In this document: piece by piece, positions 9,501 to 20,332 of the stretch
How positions within the stretch are numbered: the stretch's first letter is position 1
How the letters are laid out: each line of letters opens with the position of its first letter
Source of the DNA: Moniliophthora roreri
Taxonomy: Eukaryota > Basidiomycota > Agaricomycetes > Agaricales > Marasmiaceae
Reading direction: 5' to 3'
Assembly (NCBI GenBank): GCA_001466705.2
Contig: LATX02000035.1
Coordinates: forward strand, 124,001-188,000
DNA length: 64,000 nt
Translations under genes and position numbers: made by a program
Notes under the pieces: generated by a model
What the model was told of the DNA's origin: nothing
Database searches by the model: none
The model's input: the letters and a program-made list of their open reading frames with translations, nothing else

Positions 9501-11342
9501 ATGGCGCCAACTGTCTTGTGCAACAACTACCACCACACTTTCAGCACTCAGGAACCTTATCCACGACCAGCAGATGGGATTACTCTTTCAGATGTGGAGG
9601 TAGCACTTCAGCTCACGACTATACACGAAGAACAGGCGGAAGTGAATCGGTACAATCTCGAAATCGCAAGGCTACAGCCCGGGGATGCCGTTGTTGGCAA
9701 GTTGGAAACAGAGAGGGACAAGCTTTTGATGCGTATCTCAGAACGTCGTAACTCGGCTCCTGCCATGCGCAGGATTCCAGTAGAGCTCTGGGACATTATT
9801 TTTGATCATGCCGTTGCATCTTGGTCCAATGACCTCCAGCTTCCCTCGGATTATTCGCTATCTGTGCACTTCGACCACGGTCCACGGAAATTAGATGGCT
9901 CACACATAGCATCGCGACCAGGAGAGATCCGAGTCCTAGCACCTCCATTGATTCTATCCCAAGTCTGTTCTCATTGGAGAAAGCTGGCTCACTCAATGCC
10001 GCGCTTGTGGTCTTCCATTTCACTGGACATTTACGGTCTGCGTGCAGACATCCGTCCCTTTCTGAAGATGTTCTTCAACAACTCGGCGGGACATCCACTG
10101 AGGGTTGAAATCATAAACTCGGAGTGGCAAGCGATGGATTATTCTAGCCCTCAGTTGGAGCCAACGATCAATACTGGTTATGATCCAAAGAAAGCTGGAC
10201 TCGATGCTTTCCTCTACTTGATGAGAGAGATGCATCGATGTGCAGAGCTTTGCCTTGATGTCTACAGTGATGTAATTGCTGGCTTGCAACTAAGGGACCA
10301 ACCGTACCCTACATTCCCGATTTTGCGTTCCTTCATGACCACCACGGTGACCGCTTACCGAAAGCCAGAGCTACAGTGGCTCTGGAGTGCTGTACGACAA
10401 GCACCGCAACTCAGACACGCCGCAATGGCTTATAATAACGATATTCCCCCGATTCCCTTTGAACGACTCACATCCCTCGAAATCCACATTACCGCGAGTC
10501 TTCGTCCTTTTGTCCCATTGTTGTCGACTTGCAATTCATTAGAAAGCTTGGATGTTCGGTTCACTTGCACAGGACTGTTGGAACCAGCTCAAGATCAACA
10601 GGAAGCAGCCCATCCTATCATGGTGACCTCGTTGCGGGATCTTACCGTCTTTGCATGCAACACACATGATTTACAACCTTTCTTCTCCTCCATCACCCTA
10701 CCTTCCTTGACCACCTTATGCGTTTCGTGGTTCGAACTGTGGACAATGACGACAAGGCCTCTGCCCGAACGGCCGTGGCAATGTATTCACGATACCCTAC
10801 GGAGATCGGCGTGTTCTCTGGTATGCTTATCGTTAGAGCTTTCCGCCAGCGTATTCGTTGACACGAGTCAAGCTTTGTGCCGAATCTTTGAGCATTCCCT
10901 CAAGTTGACAACTTTCACGCTCATATTACGCGAAAGTCACGATCAGCCACTAGAGGATGTTGAGTCACGTCTAGCTGAAGTGTTGTCCAAACTTTCGATC
11001 CAAAACCACCACTCCTGCACTTCCCGAGTTTTGGTTCCAGAACTGAGGAACTTTCATCTCGTTGTGTATCAAAATGATATTTGTCGTCTCGCAAAGACCA
11101 GAATTGGAGAGAATATGCTGTCGTTCGCAGAATCGAGATCCAAACAGCGGCTGGCAATGCTTGGGGCAACCACCGTGTCACCGCTAGCCGAGCTAGGAAT
11201 TAGGGTCTACAGTATTTTTCGGGGCATCAAAGGAGAGAATGAAGGTACCTTGCCTATGCTTGAAGAGAAGGACCTGCTACAACGAGTTGAGCAACTTACA
11301 GCGGGTGGAATGACGATTTCTATAGATGAGTTCCAAGAATAG
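9501..11342 (+). CDS. F-box-like protein, tandem copy 2 (complete)
   Basis: A 613-aa intronless frame from the ATG at 9501 to TAG at 11340-11342. Order: Cys-containing N-terminus (LCNNYHHTF, residues 6-14), coiled-coil-like helix around residues 35-85, F-box core RRIPVELWDIIF (90-101), SHWRKLAHSMPRLWSSI, then a long C-terminal region with leucine-rich segments (SLRDLTVFACNTHDLQPFF) typical of these proteins. It is expected to bind SKP1 and present a substrate to an SCF ligase; the substrate is unknown. The first roughly 690 bp are nearly identical to copy 1, then divergence rises sharply. The right-hand paralogue at 61729-63543 retains CNNC where this copy has CNNY. The NSE4-derived sequence follows on the same strand. 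Confidence 0.85.
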   Translation: MAPTVLCNNYHHTFSTQEPYPRPADGITLSDVEVALQLTTIHEEQAEVNRYNLEIARLQPGDAVVGKLETERDKLLMRISERRNSAPAMRRIPVELWDIIFDHAVASWSNDLQLPSDYSLSVHFDHGPRKLDGSHIASRPGEIRVLAPPLILSQVCSHWRKLAHSMPRLWSSISLDIYGLRADIRPFLKMFFNNSAGHPLRVEIINSEWQAMDYSSPQLEPTINTGYDPKKAGLDAFLYLMREMHRCAELCLDVYSDVIAGLQLRDQPYPTFPILRSFMTTTVTAYRKPELQWLWSAVRQAPQLRHAAMAYNNDIPPIPFERLTSLEIHITASLRPFVPLLSTCNSLESLDVRFTCTGLLEPAQDQQEAAHPIMVTSLRDLTVFACNTHDLQPFFSSITLPSLTTLCVSWFELWTMTTRPLPERPWQCIHDTLRRSACSLVCLSLELSASVFVDTSQALCRIFEHSLKLTTFTLILRESHDQPLEDVESRLAEVLSKLSIQNHHSCTSRVLVPELRNFHLVVYQNDICRLAKTRIGENMLSFAESRSKQRLAMLGATTVSPLAELGIRVYSIFRGIKGENEGTLPMLEEKDLLQRVEQLTAGGMTISIDEFQE

Positions 11343-11898
11343 GTCAGCGCACCGATATAACACACATAGATATCCATTACGATCTTCGTAGGTCGTTCTG
11401 TTTAGATACACTATCGTATTGGGAAGCTTCTCTTGTTCCTGCATATCACTATTTTCTGTCTTTCTTTTTTGCAAGTCTTTTGCTATGTACATTACTTTCT
11501 GAATTGGATACGTACCTGGAGCGTCTGTATGTCGTGGAAGAAGCCAGTTAATATCAGGTACTCACCAGAATTAGGTGGAATACACTTCGAGGCTCGAGTC
11601 TCCCAAGCTTCATTCGAAACTTTGATTTGCATTTCACAGTCCAGAATTTTGTCGTGAGATGAACGAACCGATAACACTCGGAATTGAATTTGAGATCTCG
11701 AGATGGCCCGAAGTTCGAATTTGCAAATCCCACGGTCCCCTCTCTTTCAATCACCACGACAGTGACGTTGCCACTCGACAACTAGGTCGGGCAAAAGGAG
11801 TTGAATTTCGTGAGATATGCGCTTGCGGCTCTAGTAGCAGTGGTCCTATTATCACTGTGACTCTTCCTCTAGATCTTTCACCGTGTTCACCATCCACA
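11343..11898 (+). other. Spacer between F-box and NSE4 sequences; matches the right-hand copy
   Basis: Corresponds to the inverted sequence at 61277-61728, sharing the CGTATTGGGAAGCTTC and GGTACTCACCAGAATTAGGTG landmarks. It would contain the F-box 3' end and the NSE4 promoter. The part from 11733 is repeated after the n at 12671. Confidence 0.6.
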
Positions 11899-12137
11899 AT
11901 GTCAGACGTTGAGATGAATGATGCAGGCAAGCATGCTCGACTTGAATCCCTGAAGATACGCATCCAAGGTTAGCCTCAGAATTGGTATATGATCCAGATC
12001 AAGATCCGGACGAAAAACGAGCCGTTAGGAGGGGATATCGCGAGTTTGACAAAAGATTTGAAGGTAGTAGCTGCGTATTCCATACATCTCGCCAGACCTG
12101 AAGTATCTCTACAGGAAACACGCAAAGGACGACCGAA
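11899..12137 (+). pseudogene. NSE4 5' fragment joined to an F-box 3' end
   Basis: Starts MSDVEMNDAG and continues through the YDPDQDPDEKRAVRRGYREF segment, the N-terminal signature of the SMC5-SMC6 kleisin NSE4. The first donor is GCAAGC rather than the GTAAGC of the intact right-hand gene. At 12137 the NSE4 sequence stops inside its third exon (ACCGAATG) and F-box 3' sequence begins. This is either a real rearrangement or a mis-assembled contig end, since a second copy of the same NSE4 region follows the n at 12671 and continues correctly. Confidence 0.8.
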
Positions 12138-12143
12138 TGCGAG

Positions 12144-12670
12144 CCGAATCTTTGAGCATTCCCTCAAGTTGACAACTTTCACGCTCATATTACGCGAAAG
12201 TCACGATCAGCCACTAGAGGATGTTGAGTCACGTCTAGCTGAAGTGTTGTCCAAACTTTCGATCCAAAACCACCACTCCTGCACTTCCCGAGTTTTGGTT
12301 CCAGAACTGAGGAACTTTCATCTCGTTGTGTATCAAAATGATATTTGTCGTCTCGCAAAGACCAGAATTGGAGAGAATATGCTGTCGTTCGCAGAATCGA
12401 GATCCAAACAGCGGCTGGCAATGCTTGGGGCAACCACCGTGTCACCGCTAGCCGAGCTAGGAATTAGGGTCTACAGTATTTTTCGGGGCATCAAAGGAGA
12501 GAATGAAGGTACCTTGCCTATGCTTGAAGAGAAGGACCTGCTACAACGAGTTGAGCAACTTACAGCGGGTGGAATGACGATTTCTATAGATGAGTTCCAA
12601 GAATAGGTCAGCGCACCGATATAACACACATAGATATCCATTACGATCTTCGTAGGTCGTTCTGTTTAGA
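12144..12670 (+). pseudogene. Duplicated 3' end of the F-box gene
   Basis: Repeats 10880-11406 with no difference that I noticed, at an offset of 1264 bp. It encodes the last roughly 150 residues of F-box copy 2 (from RIFEHSLKLTTFTLILRES to MTISIDEFQE). It has no own start or F-box and begins exactly at the junction with the NSE4 fragment. It ends at the n at 12671. Confidence 0.85.
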
Positions 12671-13076
12671 NCGGTCCCCTCTCTTTCAATCACCACGACA
12701 GTGACGTTGCCACTCGACAACTAGGTCGGGCAAAAGGAGTTGAATTTCGTGAGATATGCGCTTGCGGCTCTAGTAGCAGTGGTCCTATTATCACTGTGAC
12801 TCTTCCTCTAGATCTTTCACCGTGTTCACCATCCACAATGTCAGACGTTGAGATGAATGATGCAGGCAAGCATGCTCGACTTGAATCCCTGAAGATACGC
12901 ATCCAAGGTTAGCCTCAGAATTGGTATATGATCCAGATCAAGATCCGGACGAAAAACGAGCCGTTAGGAGGGGATATCGCGAGTTTGACAAAAGATTTGA
13001 AGGTAGTAGCTGCGTATTCCATAGATCTCGCCAGACCTGAAGTATCTCTACAGGAAACACGCAAAGGACGACCGAA
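12671..13076 (+). repeat. Contig join and repeated NSE4 5' region
   Basis: Immediately after the n at 12671, sequence restarts at the equivalent of 11733 and runs in parallel to about 12137 (offset 939). I see one difference (CCATACATC versus CCATAGATC). The copies part where the first jumps into F-box sequence. Confidence 0.85.
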
Positions 13077-14199
13077 TGGCTGATAGAAGGGGTCAAGCAG
13101 AGTAACGACTTGTTTAAACAAGGCGAGTCAGACACTGCTTGTGGTAGAGGACGCGTGTCTCAACTTTACAGTCAAGAACCCTGGCGAGGTGACTCTCGAC
13201 TCAAATATTCTGGTTAGATTGACGACGAGCGCCCACCAAATGCAAGGAATTTCAAGTCGTGGTCCGGGTCATTCGATGTCGACGATTTTCTTTCAAAGCT
13301 GTTCACTCTGATGGGTGGACATAGAACAGCCCAACGCAAGCCGAATTCCTCAGATGATAAAGACAAGTCCTCGCTAGACTGGATGATGATGGGGAGAAAT
13401 GCCCTCGCCAAAAGCCGACGAGTGCCCATGGTTAGCTTCATGTCCGTGTCTTTTAAATCATTGCGTGCGTGTGGCGCCATCTAATGAATCCTTACAACAG
13501 GCTAGGTCCATTATCATTATCTATCGAGCAGAAGAAGCGGGCTACGGTCAAAAGGGCCAAGTTGGAGAAAAATGATGTCGACGCAAAGAAGCCGCAGGAG
13601 ATCAAGGAGGAGGACATTTCTCGTGCTGAAAATGAAACGACGAAGAATGTTTCAATCGTAAGTCGCACACTCTTTGAGACCGCGGCCACTGATTCATTCG
13701 CGAGGTAGATCGCGAACAAGTTGGAAGAATCTGGCAAGAATCAACCTATTCCGATTCTTCATTAATCCCAAGGAGTTTGCTCAATCTGTCGAGAATTTGT
13801 TTTACCTCTCGTTTCTGATCAGAGACGGAAAGGTGGCAGTCAGCCTCGACGACGAAGATTCGGAGGAAAGCGGCGAACCAAAGCCAGTTATATGTGAGCA
13901 GCATTGTTTGTCTCCCCGATGATATCAATGCAACTAAAATCCAATGTAGATCTGTGTAGCCCACCATCTGACGAAGACTACAAGCTAGGTATACGCAAGA
14001 GTCAATCAGTGTTCGAATTTGATATGCCAACATGGAAGGTGTGTGCGATGTTTTTGCCTTCAACAAAATGTTCATCTCCTACCTGACTGAACTCGCTTGG
14101 CAGAGAGCTATCGAAGTTTTTGATCTGAAAGACCCAATCATACCACACAGGGAGAAGACCGAGATGCATATGAGGATCGGTAATAAGTGGTATGGTTGA
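12838..14199 (+). pseudogene. NSE4: NSE4 (SMC5-SMC6 kleisin), decayed copy
   Basis: Has the same eight-exon architecture as the intact gene at 59912-61276, but with lesions. One base is lost near 13238 (CACCAAATGC here, CACCAGAATGC there), shifting the frame just before the SGSFDVDDF segment. One base is gained near 13738 (GGCAAGAATCAACC here, GGCAAGATCAACC there). The first intron donor is GCAAGC in place of GTAAGC, and GPLSLSIEQKKR carries a 6-bp in-frame insertion. Downstream segments EIKEEDISRAENETTKNV, QSVENLFYLSFLIRDGK and the terminal RIGNKWYG are otherwise recognisable. I infer a pseudogene whose function is covered by the right-hand copy. Sequencing error in a repeat cannot be excluded for the single-base indels. 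Confidence 0.85.
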
Positions 14200-14507
14200 C
14201 TCTCTGTCTTTTGATGTAGTTTTTATTGTACATACTAACGTTGATATCATACTAATAACGTTTCCCCTCGCAAGTCTTGCATCCATCGACATCGCCGCTG
14301 CAGTTGATACGTCCGAGGTACGCACGACGGTACATCTCTGACTACAGTTTGATTTGTCAAAGGCACTGGTGATGGAGATCTATCGTGCAGACGAATTGAG
14401 TTGGTTGACATAAAAGCTAATCAGATAACCCTTACGACTGAGGGGAAGTCTCAGTTCCAAAGGAAGCAAATGGTGCGAGGAACGCCTGCCGCGAGACGAG
14501 CGCAGCT
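14200..14507 (+). repeat. NSE4 3' flank, three copies in the window
   Basis: The 300 bp after the NSE4 stop, starting CTCTCTGTCTTTTGATGTAG, also occur at 15239-15557 and, inverted, at about 59600-59911. This copy stops at the n at 14508. Confidence 0.8.
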
Positions 14508-14939
14508 NATCCGACAGATGGACGCTAACCTGGCGCTTGCGGTCTGGCGTTCGCTCCCACGATAAAAATTTTGCTCTCCTCTCCGACGTCGCCTCTGCGT
14601 CGCCTTCTTGCACGCTCTGCCAGCCTCTGATACTTCGTTAATACCCCCGAAAGGCTCTAGGGATGCCTTCTATAATGACACAGATATCCATTTCAATGCA
14701 TCAAGACTGAGGAGGACAAGAATTGGGAAATGAGTCAGTATATTGTATTGGGTACGCAATCAAACACCCACACCCTTCATGCCCTGTTCACTCTGATGGA
14801 TTCCACCCAATAGGCGCTCTGTAGATGTTAATCATATGTCATATGTAGCCAAAAACATTGACTACAACCCCAATCTTACCTGGCAGTTGACATGATCATC
14901 CTCTTCACCCTCGTGCCTTGCTCGTCATCCAACGCCCTG
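14508..14939. other. Contig join followed by unassigned sequence
   Basis: The n at 14508 falls within GCGCAGCTnAT, where the third copy reads GCGCAGCTGAT. After it the sequence departs from that copy. Nothing else is recognised here. Confidence 0.45.
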
Positions 14940-15095
14940 TATACGTGATCTAACCATCGGATTATCCGCCATCTGACGGATGATAATCCACGGATCACGG
15001 ATTGTCGAGGACGCCATCCACAATCCGAATCCGAGACCCCAATCTGTCGGATGATCGAATGCAATCCAATCTGCCAGGAGCTTTAGTGTGCAGTA
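14940..15095. mobile_element. Possible MITE-like element with two adjacent hairpins
   Basis: Two imperfect palindromes lie side by side: GGATTATCCGCCATC facing GACGGATGATAATCC (about 14957-14993), and CGGATTGTCGAGGA facing CATCCACAATCCG (about 15000-15030). The sequence through AATCCGAGACCCCAATCTG and on to AGTGTGCAGTA recurs at 22543-22622 in a CpG-depleted version, which marks this as a repeated element. No coding capacity. Element ends are not firmly defined. Confidence 0.5.
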
Positions 15096-15237
15096 CCTTT
15101 TTCTTCAGCAAAACGTTCATCTCTTACCTGACTGAACTCGCTTGGCAGAGAGCTATCGAAGTTTTCGATCTGAAAGACTCAATCATACCACATAGGGAGG
15201 AGACTAAGATGAGGATCGGTAATAAGTGGTATGGTTA
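15096..15237 (+). pseudogene. NSE4 last-exon fragment (third copy)
   Basis: Contains the end of the last NSE4 intron (CTCGCTTGGCAG) and the complete last exon at 15152-15237: RAIEVFDLKDSIIPHREETK then RIGNKWYG and a TAA stop. No other NSE4 exon precedes it; the MITE-like sequence does. It is a truncated relic. Confidence 0.85.
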
Positions 15238-15745
15238 ACTCTCTGTCTTTTGATGTAGTTTGTACTGTGCATACTAACGTTGATATCATACTAATAACGT
15301 CTCCCTTCACAAGTCTTGCACCCATCGACATCGCCGTAGGCTGCAGGTGTTGATAAGTCCGAGGTACCCATCACGTCGGCACATCTCTGACTACAGTTCG
15401 ATCTGTCAAAGGCACTGGTGATGGAGATTTCTATCGTGCGAGGCGAATTGAGTTTGCTGACATAAAAGCATTAGTCTATTGGGAATGCTGACTCCCCTTC
15501 AGAGTCAAGGTTAGGAAGCAAATGGTGCGAGGAACGCCTGCCGCGAGACGAGCGCAGCTGATACGTCGCCCTCCCTGGGTGACTAACCTGGAGACTTGAG
15601 GCGTTCTATGAGACTTACATATCGGCCTGTGAACGTGATGGGGCTCAGAAAGCGCCCGTTGCTCTGAACTCCCACCTACCATCATGATAGGCTGACGGGA
15701 TATGCGTGCGTAATGAATCATTTCTTTTTCCATATCGCAATGAAG
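15238..15745. repeat. NSE4 3' flank and beyond, shared with the inverted copy at 59.3-59.9 kb
   Basis: Matches the reverse complement of about 59335-59911 with indels. Landmarks are GCGCAGCTGATACGTCGCC-like sequence, GCGTTCTATGAG, and CATCATGATAGGCTGACGGG. Relative to this copy, the right-hand copy carries an extra stretch of about 60 bp at 59390-59450. Homology fades near 15745, the inner limit of the left block. Confidence 0.75.
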
Positions 15746-17051
15746 ACTTAACACGACAATCGCCTTGATATGTGAAATCGTATATGTCCTTACAACTCGG
15801 ACGCTTCTTGTTTCACCAACGATCTGCGGAGACATTCACGCGTACTGGGTGCGTCTGTCTGATCAGGATATCATCACTACATTGGAGATAGCTGCGTCGA
15901 ATGCGTCTATCGTGTAGAACGGTACAAAGGCTACTGGTACGGGCGATGGAACCTCTGAAGCTAAAGGTCTGCACGCCACGCTTACTACTACAACCAATGC
16001 GGCTACATGGACTTCTGTCTCTCGTGCGGTATTGGTACTTGTTGAGTAGGGATTCTGACTTTTCACCTTTATTACTAATAAGCGCCACTGCATTCACGGA
16101 GACCTTTGTATTATCAACAACTGGCATTTTCATTATTGTAAAGATGTTGCCACCGAGCGCTCCTTACATGTATGATTCGAGAAACGGTGATTATGGCATG
16201 AAAGGAGGCAATATAGGAACGAAGGATAGATATCAGAAACTTGAGGTGAAATGAAAAGAGAACGATTGATAGCAACAACTTCCCGTTGTTCGGTTCACGA
16301 TTGCTCCCTTTGCGCCCAGGCCCGTGTCCAAAATCTTGAAAGAACACCGTCTGCGAATCCACCCGTACTCTTAAAAACATGGGACTCTGGGGCTTTTGAC
16401 AATGAAAGCATATGTCGAATAGGGTGCACGACTTGAATGCACCGTCAAATGCTACTGTCTTCCTGCGAGGCTGTTCAGCCGTTTCCACCATCGGATATCC
16501 TCCCATCTTCGCGAGAACTTGGGGCGTCGTAATTGCTTTAGTTGCGGCTAGGGAGTAACTCTTAGTGGGCCTCCACATTCTAGTACCCTTTCCTCCACTA
16601 AGGAGGTTGGGTGGTGCCGTTTCGACCCTCTGGTCCAGGAAGTGAACAGATGTGTAGTGAATATGGGAGAGTGCCAAAAGGTGGCTGTGGTTTCAGCGAA
16701 GAGGTGATTTAAGAGGGTGACCTCTTGATTAGGATCTGAAGGCAAGGATAGTGGAGGTACAATTCCCGGTGGTGAAATGGTGCTTGTAGGCGTTTCTATT
16801 TTTGGTCTTCGAGTGTGTGATAGAAGGATCTAGGGTAGTCACGGTGGTAAGCTTTGAGTTGGATCTGCGTTGAGAAAAAAAAAAAAAAGCGGCGGCATAT
16901 GACAATGGAGATGGTGGGGTAAGAGAGCATGATATAAAAGAGAGAGACTGCTTCGTCGCGATGACCATGATCTCAGAAACTTTCACCACCTCGATTTCCG
17001 GAGTGAATCTTCGCCTGAGCTGGATATTTGAAGAAAGAAACGCATCGTCAG
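15746..17051. other. No gene firmly recognised
   Basis: CpG content is normal. A minus-strand open frame at 16114-16677 (187 codons) includes TTPQVLAKMGGYPMVETAEQ and a CxxC-containing stretch (FDICFHCQKPQ), but I cannot match it to a family or build exons around it. A run of 14 A lies near 16875. It may be a degenerate gene. Confidence 0.3.
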
Positions 17052-18107
17052 TTCTGGGATGAGGACGTAGACATGGGACACCTACGTCGTTCCAACGGGC
17101 TTCGTCATTGTAAATGACACACTTCTGAGAACGGGATATGACTGAAGCAAGACCTGGGCGGGGCTGAGAGCATGAAAACCGACGTTGAATGAGCTAGAGT
17201 TAGATTTCGTAGTGATGGTTTGGGTGATGGCGCGGCCGACAATCAATAAGAGCGCTTGCTTCCTATTGCTGCCCAACCGGAAACGCTTTGATCAAATATC
17301 CCTTTCCTCAACTAGATATTGTGTATTGAGCCGTTTCGACACAACGCAAACTAGAGGCCCTGTTATCGTAACATTGAAGTTCCTAAGGGTTCAAACTTAC
17401 TGCTGTCATCCCTGTTCTGTGCTCGTTTTCTTTAGGCTTTTGTGTTCATAACAGCGGGACTAGTTCTCAATCGTCCTGAATAGTTTCACGTTCGGCTGTA
17501 CCCGGACATTTTTCGAAGCTTCAGTCACGATCATTCTCGCCTGCAACCTTTTCGCGACAACCGCATGAATATTCGTATCGGGGGAAATAAGCTGCGCAGC
17601 TGACCCAGACCGGTGATCTGGCTACGAATGAAAGCACATTGATAATGTCGGCCTGAATCCTTGAGGCTAAGGCAAACGCAAAGGCTGACTCGTGGGTATT
17701 GATATTGAGCAGTTACTCCCTGCCCTCTTTCCCTTGACATTCTGCTCGACTTCTTCAATTACTGTCACCACCAAAAACATAGGCCTCAAACTCATGGATT
17801 GGTTCAAAAGTCTTACAGGCAGAGTCATTGCTGTCCTTTGCAAGGCACCTCCCCCCAATGCGTGCGTTCTTAGTCACCTGTGTCACCATCTAAAACTAAA
17901 TTTTTTCACCAGGTTACCTGCCTTGGAGGTGTCTGCCCCTTTGACTACACTAAACTCACAGCCTGAGGTATGCTGGCCTTGTATTACTGCAAACAACTTC
18001 CAACACCCTACCCAAAGCAAGCAACCCCACCAACAGCCTGCCCTGCTCCCACCTCTGAGGACCCCAATAACCCCAATAACTTATCACACCAGTGTCATGC
18101 TGTAACA

Positions 18108-18688
18108 ATGTTTCAAGGCAGCTCAGGATTCACTATCATGGGTGGACAATTCAATAATGTATGGGGTAATCAAGTCCAAGTCATTACTAGTGAGTTGAGT
18201 GCCTATCATGTTGCTTTTAAAGTCTCATGCTTCAAAATTTATATCATAGGGCCTGTTGTTGCTCCTGGGCTCACTATCATTGATGGAGCAGGTCGAAGCC
18301 ATGTATTTCCTGATGGAGTATTGGCACGGCCAGAGGTGGGTGGGCATTTCAATAGTATGTTACATTCATGGAACTGTTATAATACCTCTAGTCTGTTGGA
18401 GAATACCTGGAGTGGTTCTTCCACTACCGAAGGGATCCAATTAGTGATGTCTTACTCAAATTTGTAAGAGAAGGTCAGTATAGCCTGTCCATTGATGAAG
18501 GTAGACAGGTTATTATACTTGGGAGTGAGGAAGAACAATGGGCAAGAGTGGTGCCTGGAACCAAGATTGTAATGAGTGTCATCCTATGGCAGAAAAAGAA
18601 GAGGATCTCTAGTGGTTATGAATGTCCAGTTTGCAAGACTTGGAATAGTAGTCAGTGGGCAGAGTTGAATATGGCAGGAGATTGGTAG
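18108..18688 (+). pseudogene. Agaric ubiquitin-like-domain protein with C-terminal zinc ribbon, decayed
   Basis: Begins MFQGSSGFTIMGGQFNNVWG, the N-terminal signature of a large agaric-specific family (SSGFxIxGGxFNxVxGN). Next comes a ubiquitin-like segment (LTIIDGAGRSHVFPDG), and then, in another frame, DPISDVLLKFVREGQYSLSI, WARVVPGTKIVMSVI and the CPVCKTWNSS zinc-ribbon half, ending with TAG. The change of frame between roughly 18330 and 18434 implies an indel or unrecognised intron. The second Cys pair of the ribbon is missing. Family recognition is from memory of motif order, and the cellular role of these proteins is not established. The frame lies just inside the CpG-depleted block. Confidence 0.6.
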
Positions 18689-19751
18689 GTTCCANTTCTG
18701 GGATGAGGACGTAGACATGGGACACCTACGTCGTTCCAACGGGCTTCGTCATTGTAAATGACACACTTCTGAGAACGGGATATGACTGAAGCAAGACCTG
18801 GGCGGGGCTGAGAGCATGAAAACCGACGTTGAATGAGCTAGAGTTAGATTTCGTAGTGATGGTTTGGGTGATGGCGCGGCCGACAATCAATAAGAGCGCT
18901 TGCTTCCTATTGCTGCCCAACCGGAAACGCTTTGATCAAATATCCCTTTCCTCAACTAGATATTGTGTATTGAGCCGTTTCGACACAACGCAAACTAGAG
19001 GCCCTGTTATCGTAACATTGAAGTTCCTAAGGGTTCAAACTTACTGCTGTCATCCCTGTTCTGTGCTCGTTTTCTTTAGGCTTTTGTGTTCATAACAGCG
19101 GGACTAGTTCTCAATCGTCCTGAATAGTTTCACGTTCGGCTGTACCCGGACATTTTTCGAAGCTTCAGTCACGATCATTCTCGCCTGCAACCTTTTCGCG
19201 ACAACCGCATGAATATTCGTATCGGGGGAAATAAGCTGCGCAGCTGACCCAGACCGGTGATCTGGCTACGAATGAAAGCACATTGATAATGTCGGCCTGA
19301 ATCCTTGAGGCTAAGGCAAACGCAAAGGCTGACTCGTGGGTATTGATATTGAGCAGTTACTCCCTGCCCTCTTTCCCTTGACATTCTGCTCGACTTCTTC
19401 AATTACTGTCACCACCAAAAACATAGGCCTCAAACTCATGGATTGGTTCAAAAGTCTTACAGGCAGAGTCATTGCTGTCCTTTGCAAGGCACCTCCCCCC
19501 AATGCGTGCGTTCTTAGTCACCTGTGTCACCATCTAAAACTAAATTTTTTCACCAGGTTACCTGCCTTGGAGGTGTCTGCCCCTTTGACTACACTAAACT
19601 CACAGCCTGAGGTATGCTGGCCTTGTATTACTGCAAACAACTTCCAACACCCTACCCAAAGCAAGCAACCCCACCAACAGCCTGCCCTGCTCCCACCTCT
19701 GAGGACCCCAATAACCCCAATAACTTATCACACCAGTGTCATGCTGTAACA

Positions 19752-20332
19752 ATGTTTCAAGGCAGCTCAGGATTCACTATCATGGGTGGACAATTCAATA
19801 ATGTATGGGGTAATCAAGTCCAAGTCATTACTAGTGAGTTGAGTGCCTATCATGTTGCTTTTAAAGTCTCATGCTTCAAAATTTATATCATAGGGCCTGT
19901 TGTTGCTCCTGGGCTCACTATCATTGATGGAGCAGGTCGAAGCCATGTATTTCCTGATGGAGTATTGGCACGGCCAGAGGTGGGTGGGCATTTCAATAGT
20001 ATGTTACATTCATGGAACTGTTATAATACCTCTAGTCTGTTGGAGAATACCTGGAGTGGTTCTTCCACTACCGAAGGGATCCAATTAGTGATGTCTTACT
20101 CAAATTTGTAAGAGAAGGTCAGTATAGCCTGTCCATTGATGAAGGTAGACAGGTTATTATACTTGGGAGTGAGGAAGAACAATGGGCAAGAGTGGTGCCT
20201 GGAACCAAGATTGTAATGAGTGTCATCCTATGGCAGAAAAAGAAGAGGATCTCTAGTGGTTATGAATGTCCAGTTTGCAAGACTTGGAATAGTAGTCAGT
20301 GGGCAGAGTTGAATATGGCAGGAGATTGGTAG
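19752..20332 (+). pseudogene. Second printing of the ubiquitin-like pseudogene
   Basis: No difference from 18108-18688 was seen; it lies in the duplication flush with the n at 18695. Probably the same locus counted twice by the assembly. Confidence 0.6.

Noticed and set aside
11989..12606. 205-codon open frame as a gene
   Set aside because: Its first part is NSE4 sequence in the wrong frame and its second part is the F-box C-terminus; it is a by-product of the chimeric junction.
16114..16677. 187-codon minus-strand frame as a gene
   Set aside because: No recognisable domain, no clear neighbouring exons, and the C-terminal part is A/T-rich and hydrophobic; left as unassigned.
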